A stretch of DNA of 64,000 nucleotides, taken from UBA10939 sp050942745. Lineage in GTDB: Bacteria > Myxococcota > Myxococcia > Myxococcales > UBA5297. The position numbers and the translations under genes were made by a program. The DNA lies in the NCBI GenBank assembly GCA_050942745.1, contig JBMNNX010000004.1, positions 6,545 through 70,544 on the forward strand, read 5' to 3'. Positions within the stretch are counted from its first letter, which is position 1. Every line of letters begins with the position of its first letter. The notes under the pieces were generated by a model. The model saw only the letters and a program-made list of their open reading frames with translations. It had not been told where the DNA came from and ran no database searches. Below are positions 1-9,507 of the stretch, in pieces.

Positions 1-511
1 ACCCCCGGCGCAGCGCGTCGAAGGAGCTCTTCACGAAGGCGGAGTAGTCCGGGGCGCTCAGCTCCTTGTGGAGCACGACGCGGGTCCCGCGCATCGCCTC
101 GGGGCGGCGCAGCAGCTCGTAGCGGTGATCGGGGTGGAGCAGCAGCCGCCAGGCCTCGTCGCCGCGGCCGGTCTCGACGACCACGAGCTCCGGACCGGGA
201 GCGAAGACGCTCATGAAGCCGATGCCGAACTTGCCGATCTTGGTCGGATCCTTCTCCTTGCTCGAGCGGAACTTGGTCAGCAGGAACCTCTCGATGACCT
301 CGCGGTTCATGCCCTCGCCCCAGTCCTGGACCTGGACGGTGGCCAGGCCGCGGGGCAGGGCGGGCTCGAAACGGAGCGAGATCTCGACGCGCTCCGAGCC
401 CGCGTCGATCGCGTTCTGGACGAGCTCCCGATAGAAGGCGAACGGGTCCGAGAACTGGTGGACCAGCTCCTGGAGCATCTCTCGGGTCGCCGCGGGCACC
501 GGCTGGGACAT
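1..511 (-). CDS. GHKL (HSP90-like) ATPase, partial at window edge
   Basis: The N-terminal 170 residues of a protein that runs off the left edge. They show the Bergerat ATP fold of HSP90/MutL-type GHKL ATPases: the N box ELVQNAIDAGS, the G1 box DWGEGM and the lid/G2 segment TKIGKFGIGFMSVF. This indicates ATP binding; the molecular role (chaperone or other) cannot be told without the C-terminus. In-frame ATG codons lie at 526, 523 and 511. The one at 511 (MSQPVPAATREM) puts the first helix at the usual distance from the N box, but no clear ribosome binding site separates them. The gene is divergent from pncB, with 275 bases between. ATPase fold sure, function unknown. Confidence 0.75.
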   Translation of the reverse strand, partial: MSQPVPAATREMLQELVHQFSDPFAFYRELVQNAIDAGSERVEISLRFEPALPRGLATVQVQDWGEGMNREVIERFLLTKFRSSKEKDPTKIGKFGIGFMSVFAPGPELVVVETGRGDEAWRLLLHPDHRYELLRRPEAMRGTRVVLHKELSAPDYSAFVKSSFDALRRG

Positions 512-734
512 GGCGCGCGCCATCATTGACGAGCATCCGGTTCGGCCAGGGCGAAGGCTCGGCCGCGCGCCCCCTTCCCCGGCCGGTCGCGCTCGACGCC
601 GTCGCGCTCCTGCCGGCCTTGCCGCGCGAGGAGCGCTGCCCACCCGCACCCGCCGCGCCTCGCGCCCGCGCGCCGGCCTTGTCGCCCGGATTCGGCGACG
701 GTCGAGTCTATCGGCGGCGCTTCGCGCGCGGGGC

Positions 735-762
735 TTGTCTTTGTTAGTGTATGCGGTACACT
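735..762 (+). promoter_or_regulatory. candidate pncB promoter
   Basis: A -35-like TTGTCT (735-740) and a -10-like TACACT (757-762) are separated by 16 bases. The -10 hexamer lies inside the right arm of the palindromic operator at 744-764, the geometry expected for repression by steric block. Promoter assignment is by eye only. Confidence 0.45.
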
Positions 763-764
763 AA
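744..764. promoter_or_regulatory. NrtR-type operator upstream of pncB-nadE
   Basis: A perfect inverted repeat, TTAGTGTA-N5-TACACTAA, 21 bp in all and AT-rich in a very GC-rich background. Length and sequence fit the 21-bp palindromes bound by NrtR, the Nudix-related repressor of NAD biosynthesis genes. The position, 22 bases before the pncB start, the NAD genes downstream and an nrtR gene at 11506 with similar boxes all support the call. Confidence 0.8.
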
Positions 765-786
765 GGTCGAGCCCAAGGAGGCCCCG

Positions 787-2262
787 ATGCGCATCCCGAC
801 CGAGCTTTACCGACCCTCGCTGGCGCTGCTGACCGACCTTTACCAGCTCACCATGGCTCACGCGGCCTGGCGCGCGGGAGTCGCCGAGCAGGAGGCGGTC
901 TTCCACCTCTTCTTCCGCAAGAACCCCTTCGGCGGCGGCTTTGCGCTCGCCTGCGGGCTCGACCCCGCGCTGGATCTCCTCGGCGGCCTCCGCTTCGACG
1001 AGGACGACCTCGGCTACCTGGGCAGCTTGACCGGCTCCGACGGCAAGCCGCTCTTCGCGCCCGAGTTCCTCGACTACCTGCGCGACACGCCGCTCGCGCT
1101 CGACGTCGATGCGCTGCCCGAGGGGACGGCCGTCTTCCCCCAGGAGCCGCTGATGCGCGTGCGCGGCCCCATCGTCGCCTGCATGCTCGCCGAGACCCCG
1201 CTGCTCAACCTGGTCAACTTCCAGACCCTGACCGCCACCAAGGCCGCGCGTATCCACCTCGCCGCCGGCGGCGAGCCGGTGCTCGAGTTCGGGCTGCGTC
1301 GCGCCCAGGGCATCGACGGCGCGCTCGCCGCGAGCCGCGCGGCCTACGTCGGCGGCTGCGCGGCGACCTCCAACGTCCTCGCCGGCCGGCTCTTCGGCAT
1401 CCCGGTGCGAGGCACCCACGCGCATAGCTGGGTGATGCTCTTCGACGACGAGCGCGAAGCGTTCGATGCCTACGCGCGGGCGATGCCCAACAACTGCGTC
1501 TTCTTGGTCGATACCTACGACTCGCTCGAAGGCGTGCGCCGCGCGGTCGAGGTCGGGCGCTGGCTGCGCGAGCACGGCCACCAGCTCCACGGCATCCGCC
1601 TCGACTCGGGCGATCTCGCACAGCTCAGCGTCGAGGCCCGGCGCATCCTCGACGAGGGCGGCTTCCCCGAGGCGCGCGTCTACGCCAGCAACGATCTCGA
1701 TGAGGAGGTCATCGCCAGCCTCAAGAGCCAGGGCGCGGCCATCGCGGTCTGGGGCGTGGGCACCCGGCTCGTCACCGCGCACGGCGATCCTGCGCTCGGC
1801 GGCGTCTACAAGCTGGCCGCCGTGCGCCGGCCCGGCGAGCAGTGGCGCTACCGAATCAAGGTGTCCGAGCAGGCGATCAAGACCTCGACCCCGGGCATCC
1901 TGCAGGTGCGCCGCTTCGAGCTCGGCGGCCGGTGCGTCGCCGACGGGATCTTCGACGAGCAGCAGGGCTGGTGCCCGGGGCCCGAGCGCGTCGTCGTCGA
2001 TCCGCTGGAGCCGACGCGGCGCACGCGGATTCCCGCCGAGGCCGAGGCGCGAGACCTGCTCGTCCCCGCGCTGCGAGCCGGCCGGCGCGTGCTCGCGCCC
2101 GAGCCGCTCGCCGAGACCCGGCGCCGCGCCCAGACCGAGCTCGCCGCGCTGCCGGTCGGGGTGAAGCGCTTCCTCAACCCTCACCTCTACCCGGTCGGCC
2201 TCGAGCCGGGGCTCCACGAGCTGAAGACGAGGATGATCCTCGAGGCCAGGAGGCCCGCATGA
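787..2262 (+). CDS. pncB: Nicotinate phosphoribosyltransferase
   Basis: Makes nicotinate mononucleotide from nicotinate and PRPP with ATP hydrolysis, the entry step of the Preiss-Handler NAD salvage route in the cytoplasm. The 491-residue product shows family motifs TDLYQLTM (about residues 16-23), EFGLRRAQG (from 167), GTHAHSWV (from 209) and RLDSGDL (from 271), and is of normal length. ATG at 787 is chosen because AAGGAGG lies at 775-781; an upstream in-frame ATG at 751 falls inside the operator and has no ribosome binding site. The stop overlaps the nadE start (ATGA), so the two are translationally coupled. Regulation by NrtR through the box at 744-764 is inferred. Confidence 0.95.
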   Translation: MRIPTELYRPSLALLTDLYQLTMAHAAWRAGVAEQEAVFHLFFRKNPFGGGFALACGLDPALDLLGGLRFDEDDLGYLGSLTGSDGKPLFAPEFLDYLRDTPLALDVDALPEGTAVFPQEPLMRVRGPIVACMLAETPLLNLVNFQTLTATKAARIHLAAGGEPVLEFGLRRAQGIDGALAASRAAYVGGCAATSNVLAGRLFGIPVRGTHAHSWVMLFDDEREAFDAYARAMPNNCVFLVDTYDSLEGVRRAVEVGRWLREHGHQLHGIRLDSGDLAQLSVEARRILDEGGFPEARVYASNDLDEEVIASLKSQGAAIAVWGVGTRLVTAHGDPALGGVYKLAAVRRPGEQWRYRIKVSEQAIKTSTPGILQVRRFELGGRCVADGIFDEQQGWCPGPERVVVDPLEPTRRTRIPAEAEARDLLVPALRAGRRVLAPEPLAETRRRAQTELAALPVGVKRFLNPHLYPVGLEPGLHELKTRMILEARRPA

Positions 2263-4226
2263 AGCTCGTCAAAATCGCCGCCGCCGCGCTCAACACCCCC
2301 CCGCTCGACTGGAAGGGAAACCTCGACAAGGCGCTCGCGTGCATCGAGGAGGCCCGCGCGCAGGGCGCGAGCCTGCTGTGCCTGCCCGAGCTGTGCCTGC
2401 CCGGCTACGGCTGCGAGGACGCCTTCCACGCCCGCGGGGTCCAGGAGCGCGCGCTGCGCTCGCTCGAACAGATTCTGCCCGCGACGCGCGGGATGGTCGT
2501 CTCGCTCGGCCTGCCGCTGGCGTACCAGAACGCGCTGCTCGACGCCGCTTGCCTCATCGCCGACGGCCGGCTGCTCGGGTTCGTGCCCAAGCAGCACCTC
2601 GCCGGCGACGGCATCCACTACGAGCCGCGGTGGTTCAAGCCCTGGCCGGCCGGCCGGCGCGCGAGCGTGACGTTCGCCGGCGAGCGGGTGCCGCTGGGCG
2701 ACCTCGTCTTCGAGGTCGGCGGGGTGCGCCTCGGCTTCGAGATCTGCGAGGACGCCTGGGTCGCCCAGCGCCCCGGCGCCGCGCTGGCGCGGCATGGCGT
2801 AGACATCATCCTCAACCCCAGCGCGAGCCACTTCGCCTTCGGCAAGCGGGCCATCCGCGAGCGCCTGGTGGTCGAGGGCTCGCGCGCCTTCGGCGTCAGC
2901 TACGTCTACTCGAACCTGCTCGGCAACGAGGCGGGGCGTGTGGTCTACGACGGCGGCACGCTCCTCGCCTCCGGCGGACGGATCATCGCGCGCGGCCCGC
3001 GCTTCTCCTTCCTGCCGACGCGGGTGACGAGCGCGGTCATCGACGTGGACGCCACGCGGACGGTGCAGGTCCGCACCGCCAGCTTCGAGCCGGACTTCGC
3101 CGCCGACGAGGGTTGCGTGCGCGCGCACTTCGGGTGGCCGAAGGTGGCGCTCGAGGCCTCGCGGCCGGCGCCCGAGCCGATGGACACCAAGGAGGAGGAG
3201 CTCGCCCGCGCCGTCGCGCTCGGCCTCTTCGACTATCTGCGCAAGAGCCACGCCGAGGGCTTCGTCGTCTCGCTGAGCGGCGGTGCCGACTCCTCGGCGG
3301 TCGCCTCGCTCTGCGCGCTGACGGTGCAGCTCGCCTGGGCCGAGCTCGGGCGCGAAGGCTTCGCCGCAGCGCTCTCGCACGTGCGCGGGATAGGCGAGGC
3401 GGCGAGCGCGCGCGATGCGGTCCGCCGGCTGCTCACCTGCGTCTATCAGGCGACACGCAACAGCACCGACACCACGCGCAACGCCGCCCGCACCCTCGCC
3501 GAGGCGCTCGGCGCCGAGCACATCGAGCTCGACGTTGAGGCGATGGTCGCCGGCTACCGGGCGCTGGTGGAGAAGGGAATCGGCAGGTCGTTCGACTGGG
3601 CGACCGACGACCTGACGCTGCAGAACATCCAAGCTCGGGCGCGCGGGCCGAGCGTCTGGATGATCGCCAACGCCCGCAACGCGCTGCTGCTCGCCACCAG
3701 CAACCGCTCCGAGGCCGCGGTCGGCTACGCCACGATGGACGGTGACACCTGCGGCGGCCTGAGCCCCATCGCCGGCGTGGACAAGGCCTACCTGCGCCAC
3801 TGGCTGCGCTGGCTCGAGAAGACCGGGCCCAAGGGGCTGCACCCCATCCCCGAGCTCGAGGCGGTCAGCGCCCAGGCGCCGACCGCCGAGCTGCGCCCGC
3901 CCGACAGCAATCAGACCGACGAGGCGGACCTCATGCCGTACGAGGTCCTCGACGCCATCGAGCGCTTCGCCAGCCGCGACAAGCAGCTACCGCTCGAGGT
4001 CTACGCGCGGCTCGTGGCTGAGTTCCCCGCCCGCGAGCCGCGGCAGCTCGCCGCCTGGGTGGTTCGCTTCTTCAGGCTCTGGTGCCGCAACCAGTGGAAG
4101 CGCGAGCGCTACGCGCCCTCGTTCCACCTCGACGACGAGAACCTCGACCCGCGCTCCTGGTGCCGCTTCCCGATCCTGTCGAGCGGGTTCGAGGAGGAGC
4201 TCGAAGAGCTAACGAAGAACATATAA
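2259..4226 (+). CDS. nadE: Glutamine-dependent NAD+ synthetase
   Basis: Amidates nicotinate adenine dinucleotide to NAD+ using glutamine-derived ammonia, the last step of NAD synthesis. The 655-residue two-domain enzyme has an N-terminal nitrilase-type glutaminase with catalytic Glu44 (LPELCLPGYG), Lys111 (FVPKQHL) and Cys163 (FEICEDAW), then an NAD synthetase domain with the ATP pyrophosphatase loop SLSGGADSS at 338-346. Length is usual for the glutamine-dependent form. The start ATG overlaps the pncB stop by four bases, so both share the NrtR-type operator. NadD, the step between PncB and NadE, is not in the window. Confidence 0.95.
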   Translation: MKLVKIAAAALNTPPLDWKGNLDKALACIEEARAQGASLLCLPELCLPGYGCEDAFHARGVQERALRSLEQILPATRGMVVSLGLPLAYQNALLDAACLIADGRLLGFVPKQHLAGDGIHYEPRWFKPWPAGRRASVTFAGERVPLGDLVFEVGGVRLGFEICEDAWVAQRPGAALARHGVDIILNPSASHFAFGKRAIRERLVVEGSRAFGVSYVYSNLLGNEAGRVVYDGGTLLASGGRIIARGPRFSFLPTRVTSAVIDVDATRTVQVRTASFEPDFAADEGCVRAHFGWPKVALEASRPAPEPMDTKEEELARAVALGLFDYLRKSHAEGFVVSLSGGADSSAVASLCALTVQLAWAELGREGFAAALSHVRGIGEAASARDAVRRLLTCVYQATRNSTDTTRNAARTLAEALGAEHIELDVEAMVAGYRALVEKGIGRSFDWATDDLTLQNIQARARGPSVWMIANARNALLLATSNRSEAAVGYATMDGDTCGGLSPIAGVDKAYLRHWLRWLEKTGPKGLHPIPELEAVSAQAPTAELRPPDSNQTDEADLMPYEVLDAIERFASRDKQLPLEVYARLVAEFPAREPRQLAAWVVRFFRLWCRNQWKRERYAPSFHLDDENLDPRSWCRFPILSSGFEEELEELTKNI

Positions 4227-4239
4227 ACGAGTGCGGTTG

Positions 4240-4263
4240 GTAGGGGCGCATGGCAATGCGCCC
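4240..4263. repeat. 24-bp hairpin repeat, copy A
   Basis: GGGCGCAT and ATGCGCCC form an 8-bp perfect stem with a GGCA loop. The whole 24-bp element recurs exactly, in inverse orientation, at 33530-33553. It lies 13 bases after the nadE stop and could also weaken readthrough, though no T-run follows. Confidence 0.7.
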
Positions 4264-4570
4264 GGCCTCGCAGGCCTCGGGTCCGAAAAGGTGCACGGCC
4301 GTGCGTCAGGTCGAACCGGCCGCAGAGACGGTCCGTCCTCAATTCGCGTTCCGCGCAACGAGATCGCGAGCGCCGCCACCGAACGTCGGAGGGCCCTTAC
4401 GTGAAACGACCTGCGCAATCGAGGGCCGGAGGTCCGGCGTCCTGCCGGCCAGCCTTCGCGTAGTGGTTGCCATGTTGACGCGTGACCGGGCCGTCGAGAA
4501 GGCGGCTCTCCCACCTCGTCGCTGCGCGCGGCCTGTCTCGGCTGGCAGCGCGCGTGCGCTGGAACGAGGC
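4264..4570. other. intergenic stretch without a recognisable gene
   Basis: Between the nadE hairpin and the tandem repeat block I see no open frame with convincing codon bias and no RNA gene. Short frames on either strand lack family motifs and ribosome binding sites. Confidence 0.5.
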
Positions 4571-4937
4571 GGCCCTTCGACTCCGCCCCCGCCGCTAGCG
4601 CGTCGGGAGCTACGCTCAGGGCGAACGGAGCAGGGCCCAAGCTCGGTGGCGCGGCCCTTCGACTCCGCTCCCGCCGCTGTCGCATCGGGAGCTGCGCTCG
4701 GCGAACGGAGTAGGGCCCGAGCTCGGGCGGCCCTTCGACTCCGTTCCCGCCGCTGTCGCGTCGGGAGCTACGCTCAGGGCGAACGGAGCAGGGCCCGAGC
4801 TCGGGGTGGCCCTTCGACTCCGCTCCTGCCGCTGACGCGCCGGGAGCTACGCTCAGGGCGAACGGAGTAGGGCCCGAGCTCGGGATTGCCCTTCGATCCC
4901 GCCGCCGCCGCATCGAGCGCCGCGCTCAGGGCGAAGG
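4571..4937. repeat. tandem array of ~80-bp imperfect repeats (4 full, 1 partial)
   Basis: Units begin with CCCTTCGACTCC at about 4571, 4653, 4729 and 4808, with a diverged unit at about 4888 (periods 82, 76, 79 and 80). Each unit also contains GGGAGCTACGCTCAGGGCGA or a close variant and ends near AGGGCCCGAGCTCGG. The last partial unit runs into the 3' end of the RND gene, so the terminal residues and stop codon of that gene are encoded by repeat sequence. A single diverged copy lies at 20632-20685. Confidence 0.85.
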
Positions 4938-7900
4938 GGCGAGGCCCTCCTGCTGAGCCTTGCGCTCCGCGGTAAGCACGTAGAGCGCCGGCAGCAGTAC
5001 CAGCGTGACCAAGGTCGAGACCACCAGCCCGCCGACGATCACCCGCGCCAGCGGCGCCTGGATCTCGGCGCCCTCGCCGATAGCCAGCGCGATGGGGAGC
5101 ATCGCCAGGACCGTCGTCAGTGTCGTCATCAAGATGGGCCGCAAGCGCTCGCGGCCGGCGCCGACGATGGCCTCCAGGACGCCCAGGCCCTTCTCGCGTC
5201 GCAGGAAGTTGGCCGCGTCGACCAGCACGATGGCGTTGTTGACCGCGATGCCCACCAGCACGATGGCGCCGAGGAAGGCGTTCAGGCTGAAGGTCGTGCC
5301 GGTCGCCAGCAGGATGAGCACCACGCCGACGAGGCCGAAGGGCACCGCCGACATCACGATGAGCGGGTCGCGCAGCGACTCGAACTGCACGGCCATCACC
5401 GCGAAGACGAGCAGCACCGCCAACAGCAGCCCCGTCCCCAGCCCGCTGAAGGTGCTCTGCTGCTCGCGGGCCTCGCCGCCGATCTCGACGCTGAAGCCGG
5501 GCGGCAGCTCGATTCCCGCCAGCGCGGCCTCGAGGTCGGCGACGACCGCGCTCAGCTCCCGGTCGCCCAGCCCGCCGACGATGGAGACCATGCGCTCCTG
5601 GCCAGACCGCTCGATGGAGGCCGGGCCGCGCCGCTTGCCAATCTGCGCCACCGCCGACAGCGGCACGACCCCGCGCGACGAGAGGATGGGCAGGCCGCCG
5701 AGCTGCTCGGTCCGCTCGCGGTCGGCCTCGCGAAGCACGACGCGCAGGTCGTACTCGTCGCCCGCCTGCCGAAAGCGCGTCGCCACCCGGCCCAGCAGAT
5801 AGGTCTCGAGCGTCTGCGCGATCTCCGGCCGGGTGAGCCCCAGGTCCGCGGCGCGCGCGGTGTCCACGACGACCGTGCGCTCCTCGAGCCCCTCCTCGCG
5901 GCTGATACGCACGTCGGCGATCCCCGGGACGGTGCCCATCAGCGCCTCTATCCGCCGCGCCAGGCGCGCCGCGTCGTCGAGGTCGTGCCCGCGCAGCTCT
6001 ACCACCAGCCGCTCGCCCTGCCTGCCGCGCATGAAGCGCTGCAGCGGATTGGTGGTGCGCTGGCGCAGGCGGATGCGCACGTCGGGGATGCCGCTGGTCG
6101 CCTTGCGCATCGCATCGAGGATCTCGGCGCTGCCGCGCTCGCGCTGCGACACCGGGACCAGCGTCAGCTCGACCTCGCCTTCGTGGCCGCCGCCAGGCCG
6201 GTAGGGGTTATCCGGGCCCGCCGAGCTGACGACGTTGGCTATCTCCTCGGGCCGGCAGACCGAGCGCATCCGCCGCTCGATCTCGCGGACCACCTCGCGC
6301 GTGCGCTCGACCGGTGTGCCGACCGGCAGCTCGAGATCGAGGTCGATGACGCCCTCGTCGGTCTGCGGCATCAGCTCGAGCGGCACGGCGGGCAGCAGCC
6401 GCAGCGCGAGCAGCAGCATCGCCAAGGAGCCGGCGATCGTCAGCCACGGCTGGCGCAGGGCGGCGCGCAGCGCGCGGGCGTAGAGGCTCTCCATCGCGTG
6501 CTGCCAGCGCTCGAGCCGCTGCGCCAGCCGGGCCAGGAGCCCGCCGCCTTTGCCGAATGGACGATCGAGCAGGCGCGCGGCCAGCGACGGCACGAGGGTG
6601 ACGGCGACGACCAGCGAGCAGGCGAGCGCGAAGACCACGACCATCGCCAGCTCGGCGAAGAAGATGCCGGCGAAGCCGCCGAGGAACACCACCGGCGCGA
6701 AGGCCACCACGGTGGTGAGCGTGCCCGCGATGATGGCCCCGGCGACCTCGTGGGCGCCCTCGATGGCCGCCCGCACGGCAGGCAGGCCCTCCTCGCGCTT
6801 CCGGTAGATCTTCTCGAGGATGACGATCGAGTTGTCGACGAGCATCCCGACCCCGAGCGCGAGCCCGCCGAACGAGATGAGGTTGAGCGAGTAGCCGGCG
6901 AAGTACATCAGCGCGAAGGTCGCCATCATCGAGAAAGGAATGGAGAGCGCGATGACGAAGGTCGCGCGCAGGTTGCGCAGAAAGAAGAGCAGCACCAGGA
7001 CCGCGAGCAGCGCCCCGCTGAGCGCCGAGTCGCGCACGTTGGTGATCGAGGCGCGGATGTAGCTCGCGGTGTCCTGGACGACGATGACCCGAAGGCGCCC
7101 CTGGTACTCCTCGTTGATGCGCTTGATCTCCTCCTTGAGCGTCTCGACCACCTCGACGGTGTTCGCGCCCGACTGCTTGGAGACGCGCATCACGATGCCC
7201 GGCGCCTTGTCGACCCACTGCTCGCTGCGAATCTCCTGGAAGGTGTCGCTCACGGTGGCGACGTCGCGCACGTAGACCGGGCGCGCGCGCCCGGCGTCGC
7301 CGTCGCGGGCGGGCAGGCGGGTGACGAGGACGTTCTCTATCTCTTCGACCGAGGAGAGCTCTCCGAGCGTTCGCACCAGCACCTCGCGCCCGGACTCGCC
7401 GAGGTCGCCGGCGGCGACGTTGCGGTTGTCATTCGCGAGCGCCTGCACGACCTGCTCGCCAGTGACGCCCAGCGCGACGAGCCGGGCGAGGTCGAGCTCG
7501 ACGCGCAGCTCGCGGACGCGGCCTCCGTTGACCCTCACCGCGGCGATGCCCGGCAGGCGCTCGAGCCGGCGGGTGAGGACCTCGTCGGCCAGGTAGCGCA
7601 GGCGGCGCGGGTCGCCGCCGCCGCTCAGGCCCAGGGTCGCGATGGGAGTCGCCGAAATGTCGAACTTGAGGACTGTCGGCGAATCTGCGTCTTCGGGCAG
7701 CCGCGCCCGCAGCCGGTCGAGCGCCTCGCGCACGTCGCTGGCGGCACCGTCGAGATCGGTGCGCCACTCGAACTGGAGCTGCACCCGCGACAGGCCCTCG
7801 GAGGACTCGGCCTCGAGCGCGGTGACCCCTGAAACCGTCGAGACCGCCTGCTCGATAGGGCGAGTGATGAGGTTCTCGATCTCCTCCGGCCCCACGCCCT

Positions 7901-8054
7901 CGTAGCGGGTGACGACGTTGATGCGCGGGAAGTCGACCTCAGGCAGCAGATCGACCGGCAGGCGGGCCATGCCCACCGCGCCGAGGATGCAGACCGTCGC
8001 CGCGAAAACCCCGACGCCGATGGGCCTGCGGACCGAGGTCGAGATTAGGCTCAT
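4926..8054 (-). CDS. RND efflux transporter permease (AcrB/HAE1-like)
   Basis: Inner-membrane proton antiporter of a tripartite efflux pump. The 1042-residue product has the usual RND length and duplicated plan: an N-terminal membrane helix (about 12-30), a large periplasmic loop, helices around 340-490, a second periplasmic loop, and helices around 860-1030. The helix-4 region reads GMLVDNSIVILE, with one of the two usual acidic residues replaced by Asn, as occurs in several subfamilies; this argues against assigning a drug class. It overlaps the adaptor gene by four bases (ATGA), so the two form an operon. No outer-membrane factor gene is nearby. The 3' end lies within a tandem repeat. Confidence 0.93.
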   Translation of the reverse strand: MSLISTSVRRPIGVGVFAATVCILGAVGMARLPVDLLPEVDFPRINVVTRYEGVGPEEIENLITRPIEQAVSTVSGVTALEAESSEGLSRVQLQFEWRTDLDGAASDVREALDRLRARLPEDADSPTVLKFDISATPIATLGLSGGGDPRRLRYLADEVLTRRLERLPGIAAVRVNGGRVRELRVELDLARLVALGVTGEQVVQALANDNRNVAAGDLGESGREVLVRTLGELSSVEEIENVLVTRLPARDGDAGRARPVYVRDVATVSDTFQEIRSEQWVDKAPGIVMRVSKQSGANTVEVVETLKEEIKRINEEYQGRLRVIVVQDTASYIRASITNVRDSALSGALLAVLVLLFFLRNLRATFVIALSIPFSMMATFALMYFAGYSLNLISFGGLALGVGMLVDNSIVILEKIYRKREEGLPAVRAAIEGAHEVAGAIIAGTLTTVVAFAPVVFLGGFAGIFFAELAMVVVFALACSLVVAVTLVPSLAARLLDRPFGKGGGLLARLAQRLERWQHAMESLYARALRAALRQPWLTIAGSLAMLLLALRLLPAVPLELMPQTDEGVIDLDLELPVGTPVERTREVVREIERRMRSVCRPEEIANVVSSAGPDNPYRPGGGHEGEVELTLVPVSQRERGSAEILDAMRKATSGIPDVRIRLRQRTTNPLQRFMRGRQGERLVVELRGHDLDDAARLARRIEALMGTVPGIADVRISREEGLEERTVVVDTARAADLGLTRPEIAQTLETYLLGRVATRFRQAGDEYDLRVVLREADRERTEQLGGLPILSSRGVVPLSAVAQIGKRRGPASIERSGQERMVSIVGGLGDRELSAVVADLEAALAGIELPPGFSVEIGGEAREQQSTFSGLGTGLLLAVLLVFAVMAVQFESLRDPLIVMSAVPFGLVGVVLILLATGTTFSLNAFLGAIVLVGIAVNNAIVLVDAANFLRREKGLGVLEAIVGAGRERLRPILMTTLTTVLAMLPIALAIGEGAEIQAPLARVIVGGLVVSTLVTLVLLPALYVLTAERKAQQEGLAPSP

Positions 8055-9298
8055 CGCCCCGCCTCCGCGCCCGGCGGCGACTCGGCGATTCGAACCGGTG
8101 CGCCGTCGGCGAGGTCGGTGTGGCCGGCGACGAGGACGCGCGCCGCGTCGGGGAGCTTCGCCTCGATCGCCGCGCGGTCGCCGTCGCGGGCGACGACGAC
8201 GGCCGGGACCCAGCGGGCCACTCCATCGACCATGACGAACAGGCCGCTCTCGACCTTGCCTGTCGGTTGCAGCCGGGTCAGCACGGCGATGCCCGGGACG
8301 ACGGTGGCCTGCGCGAGCTCGCGCCGCACGACGACGACCTCGGCGTATCTGCCCGGCAGCCAGGAGGGCGGCGGCGACTCGACGAGCGCCTCCACGGTGA
8401 CGATCCGCTGCTCGCGGCTGACCTCGCCGGCGATGCCGGTGATCTTCGCGGGCAGGCCTTCGCCCGACTCGAGCGCTGCGCCCTGCGTGTGGCCGGCGGC
8501 AGCTCCGGCGAACACGCGCACCGTCGCGCTGACCTCGAGGCCGCCGATGTCCATCTCGGGCACCTGGAAGCGCACGCGCAGCGGCGAGGTCGCCACCAGG
8601 CGCACCAGCCGCGCGCCGGCCTGCACGATAGCGCCGGGATCGACGTAGCGATCGGCGATGCGCCCGGCGAACGGCGCGCGCACCTTGCTCTCGACGCTGC
8701 GCTTGTCGAGCAGGCGCACCCGCGCGCGGGCCTCGGCGCCGCTGGCGGCCGCGGCGTCGGCTGCTGCCGCCAACGCCGCCACCTTTGCCCGCTGCTGCGC
8801 GAGCTCTTGGTCGCTGACCAAGCGCTTGGCGGCGAGCGGCTCGAGGCGCGCGGCCTCCTCGGCGGCGAGGTCGTGCTCGACGCGGGCCCGCTGCTCCTCG
8901 GCCGCCCGGGCGGCCACCTGAGCCTCGGCTTCGGCTATCTGCTCGCGAGCGTCTACGGGGTCGAGCTCGGCGAGGACCTGGCCGGCGCGGACGGTGTCGC
9001 CGACGCGGACGTGCACCGCGACCAGGCGGCCCGGGTAGAAGGCCGAGATGTCGGCGGCGTCGGCGTCGAGCTCGCCGGGATAGCTGCGCCGCTCGGTGAT
9101 CGAGGCGCGGGTCACCTCGGCGACGGCGACCGGGATGACCCGCGGGCCTGCGCCTCCTTGGCCGCCCGGAGCGCGCTCTTTCGAGGAGAAGGCGAACGAC
9201 GCGCCGATGGCCGCGACGCCCAGGGCCACGACGGCCCAGCCGAGCCGCGAGCGCAAGCGTGAGGGTTCAGGTGCGGTGTCGATCGAGGAGACGGGCAT
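8051..9298 (-). CDS. RND pump periplasmic adaptor (HlyD/AcrA family)
   Basis: Membrane-fusion protein linking the RND permease to an outer-membrane channel. The 415-residue product has an N-terminal membrane anchor (about residues 20-40), a split biotinyl-lipoyl domain (GRLVAVHVRVGDTVRAGQ near 90, APFAGRIADRYVDPG near 215) flanking an Ala/Glu-rich coiled-coil hairpin (about 120-200), then beta-barrel and membrane-proximal domains. It is first gene of the two-gene operon and is translationally coupled to the permease. The upstream region holds the AT-rich palindrome array at 9508-9730, a possible but unproven control region. Confidence 0.92.
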   Translation of the reverse strand: MPVSSIDTAPEPSRLRSRLGWAVVALGVAAIGASFAFSSKERAPGGQGGAGPRVIPVAVAEVTRASITERRSYPGELDADAADISAFYPGRLVAVHVRVGDTVRAGQVLAELDPVDAREQIAEAEAQVAARAAEEQRARVEHDLAAEEAARLEPLAAKRLVSDQELAQQRAKVAALAAAADAAAASGAEARARVRLLDKRSVESKVRAPFAGRIADRYVDPGAIVQAGARLVRLVATSPLRVRFQVPEMDIGGLEVSATVRVFAGAAAGHTQGAALESGEGLPAKITGIAGEVSREQRIVTVEALVESPPPSWLPGRYAEVVVVRRELAQATVVPGIAVLTRLQPTGKVESGLFVMVDGVARWVPAVVVARDGDRAAIEAKLPDAARVLVAGHTDLADGAPVRIAESPPGAEAGR

Positions 9299-9507
9299 CG
9301 AGTTGCGCCGGAGTGTCGATGATGGGGCCGCTGGATGCGACGGGCCGGCGGTGAGAGCCGAAGCGCCCGCGCGTGGGCGTCACCGTAGCACAAGGGGGGC
9401 GGGCGCGAGGCGCCTGAAGTCGACTCGGCAAGGACGCTCCGGGCCTCTCGGCGGGCAAGCAGCAGACCGAATTCTTGGCATGGCGGTCAGATCGGCGGCT
9501 CGCGGCC

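Noticed and set aside
751..786. upstream start for pncB at 751
   Set aside because: It lies inside the palindromic operator, lacks a ribosome binding site and adds residues not typical of the family.
523..2217. long minus-strand open frame over pncB
   Set aside because: Shadow of pncB in GC-rich DNA; no ribosome binding site or family motif, while pncB on the plus strand is certain. Similar long antisense frames over nadE, the RND gene, the kinase and pilY1 were dropped for the same reason.
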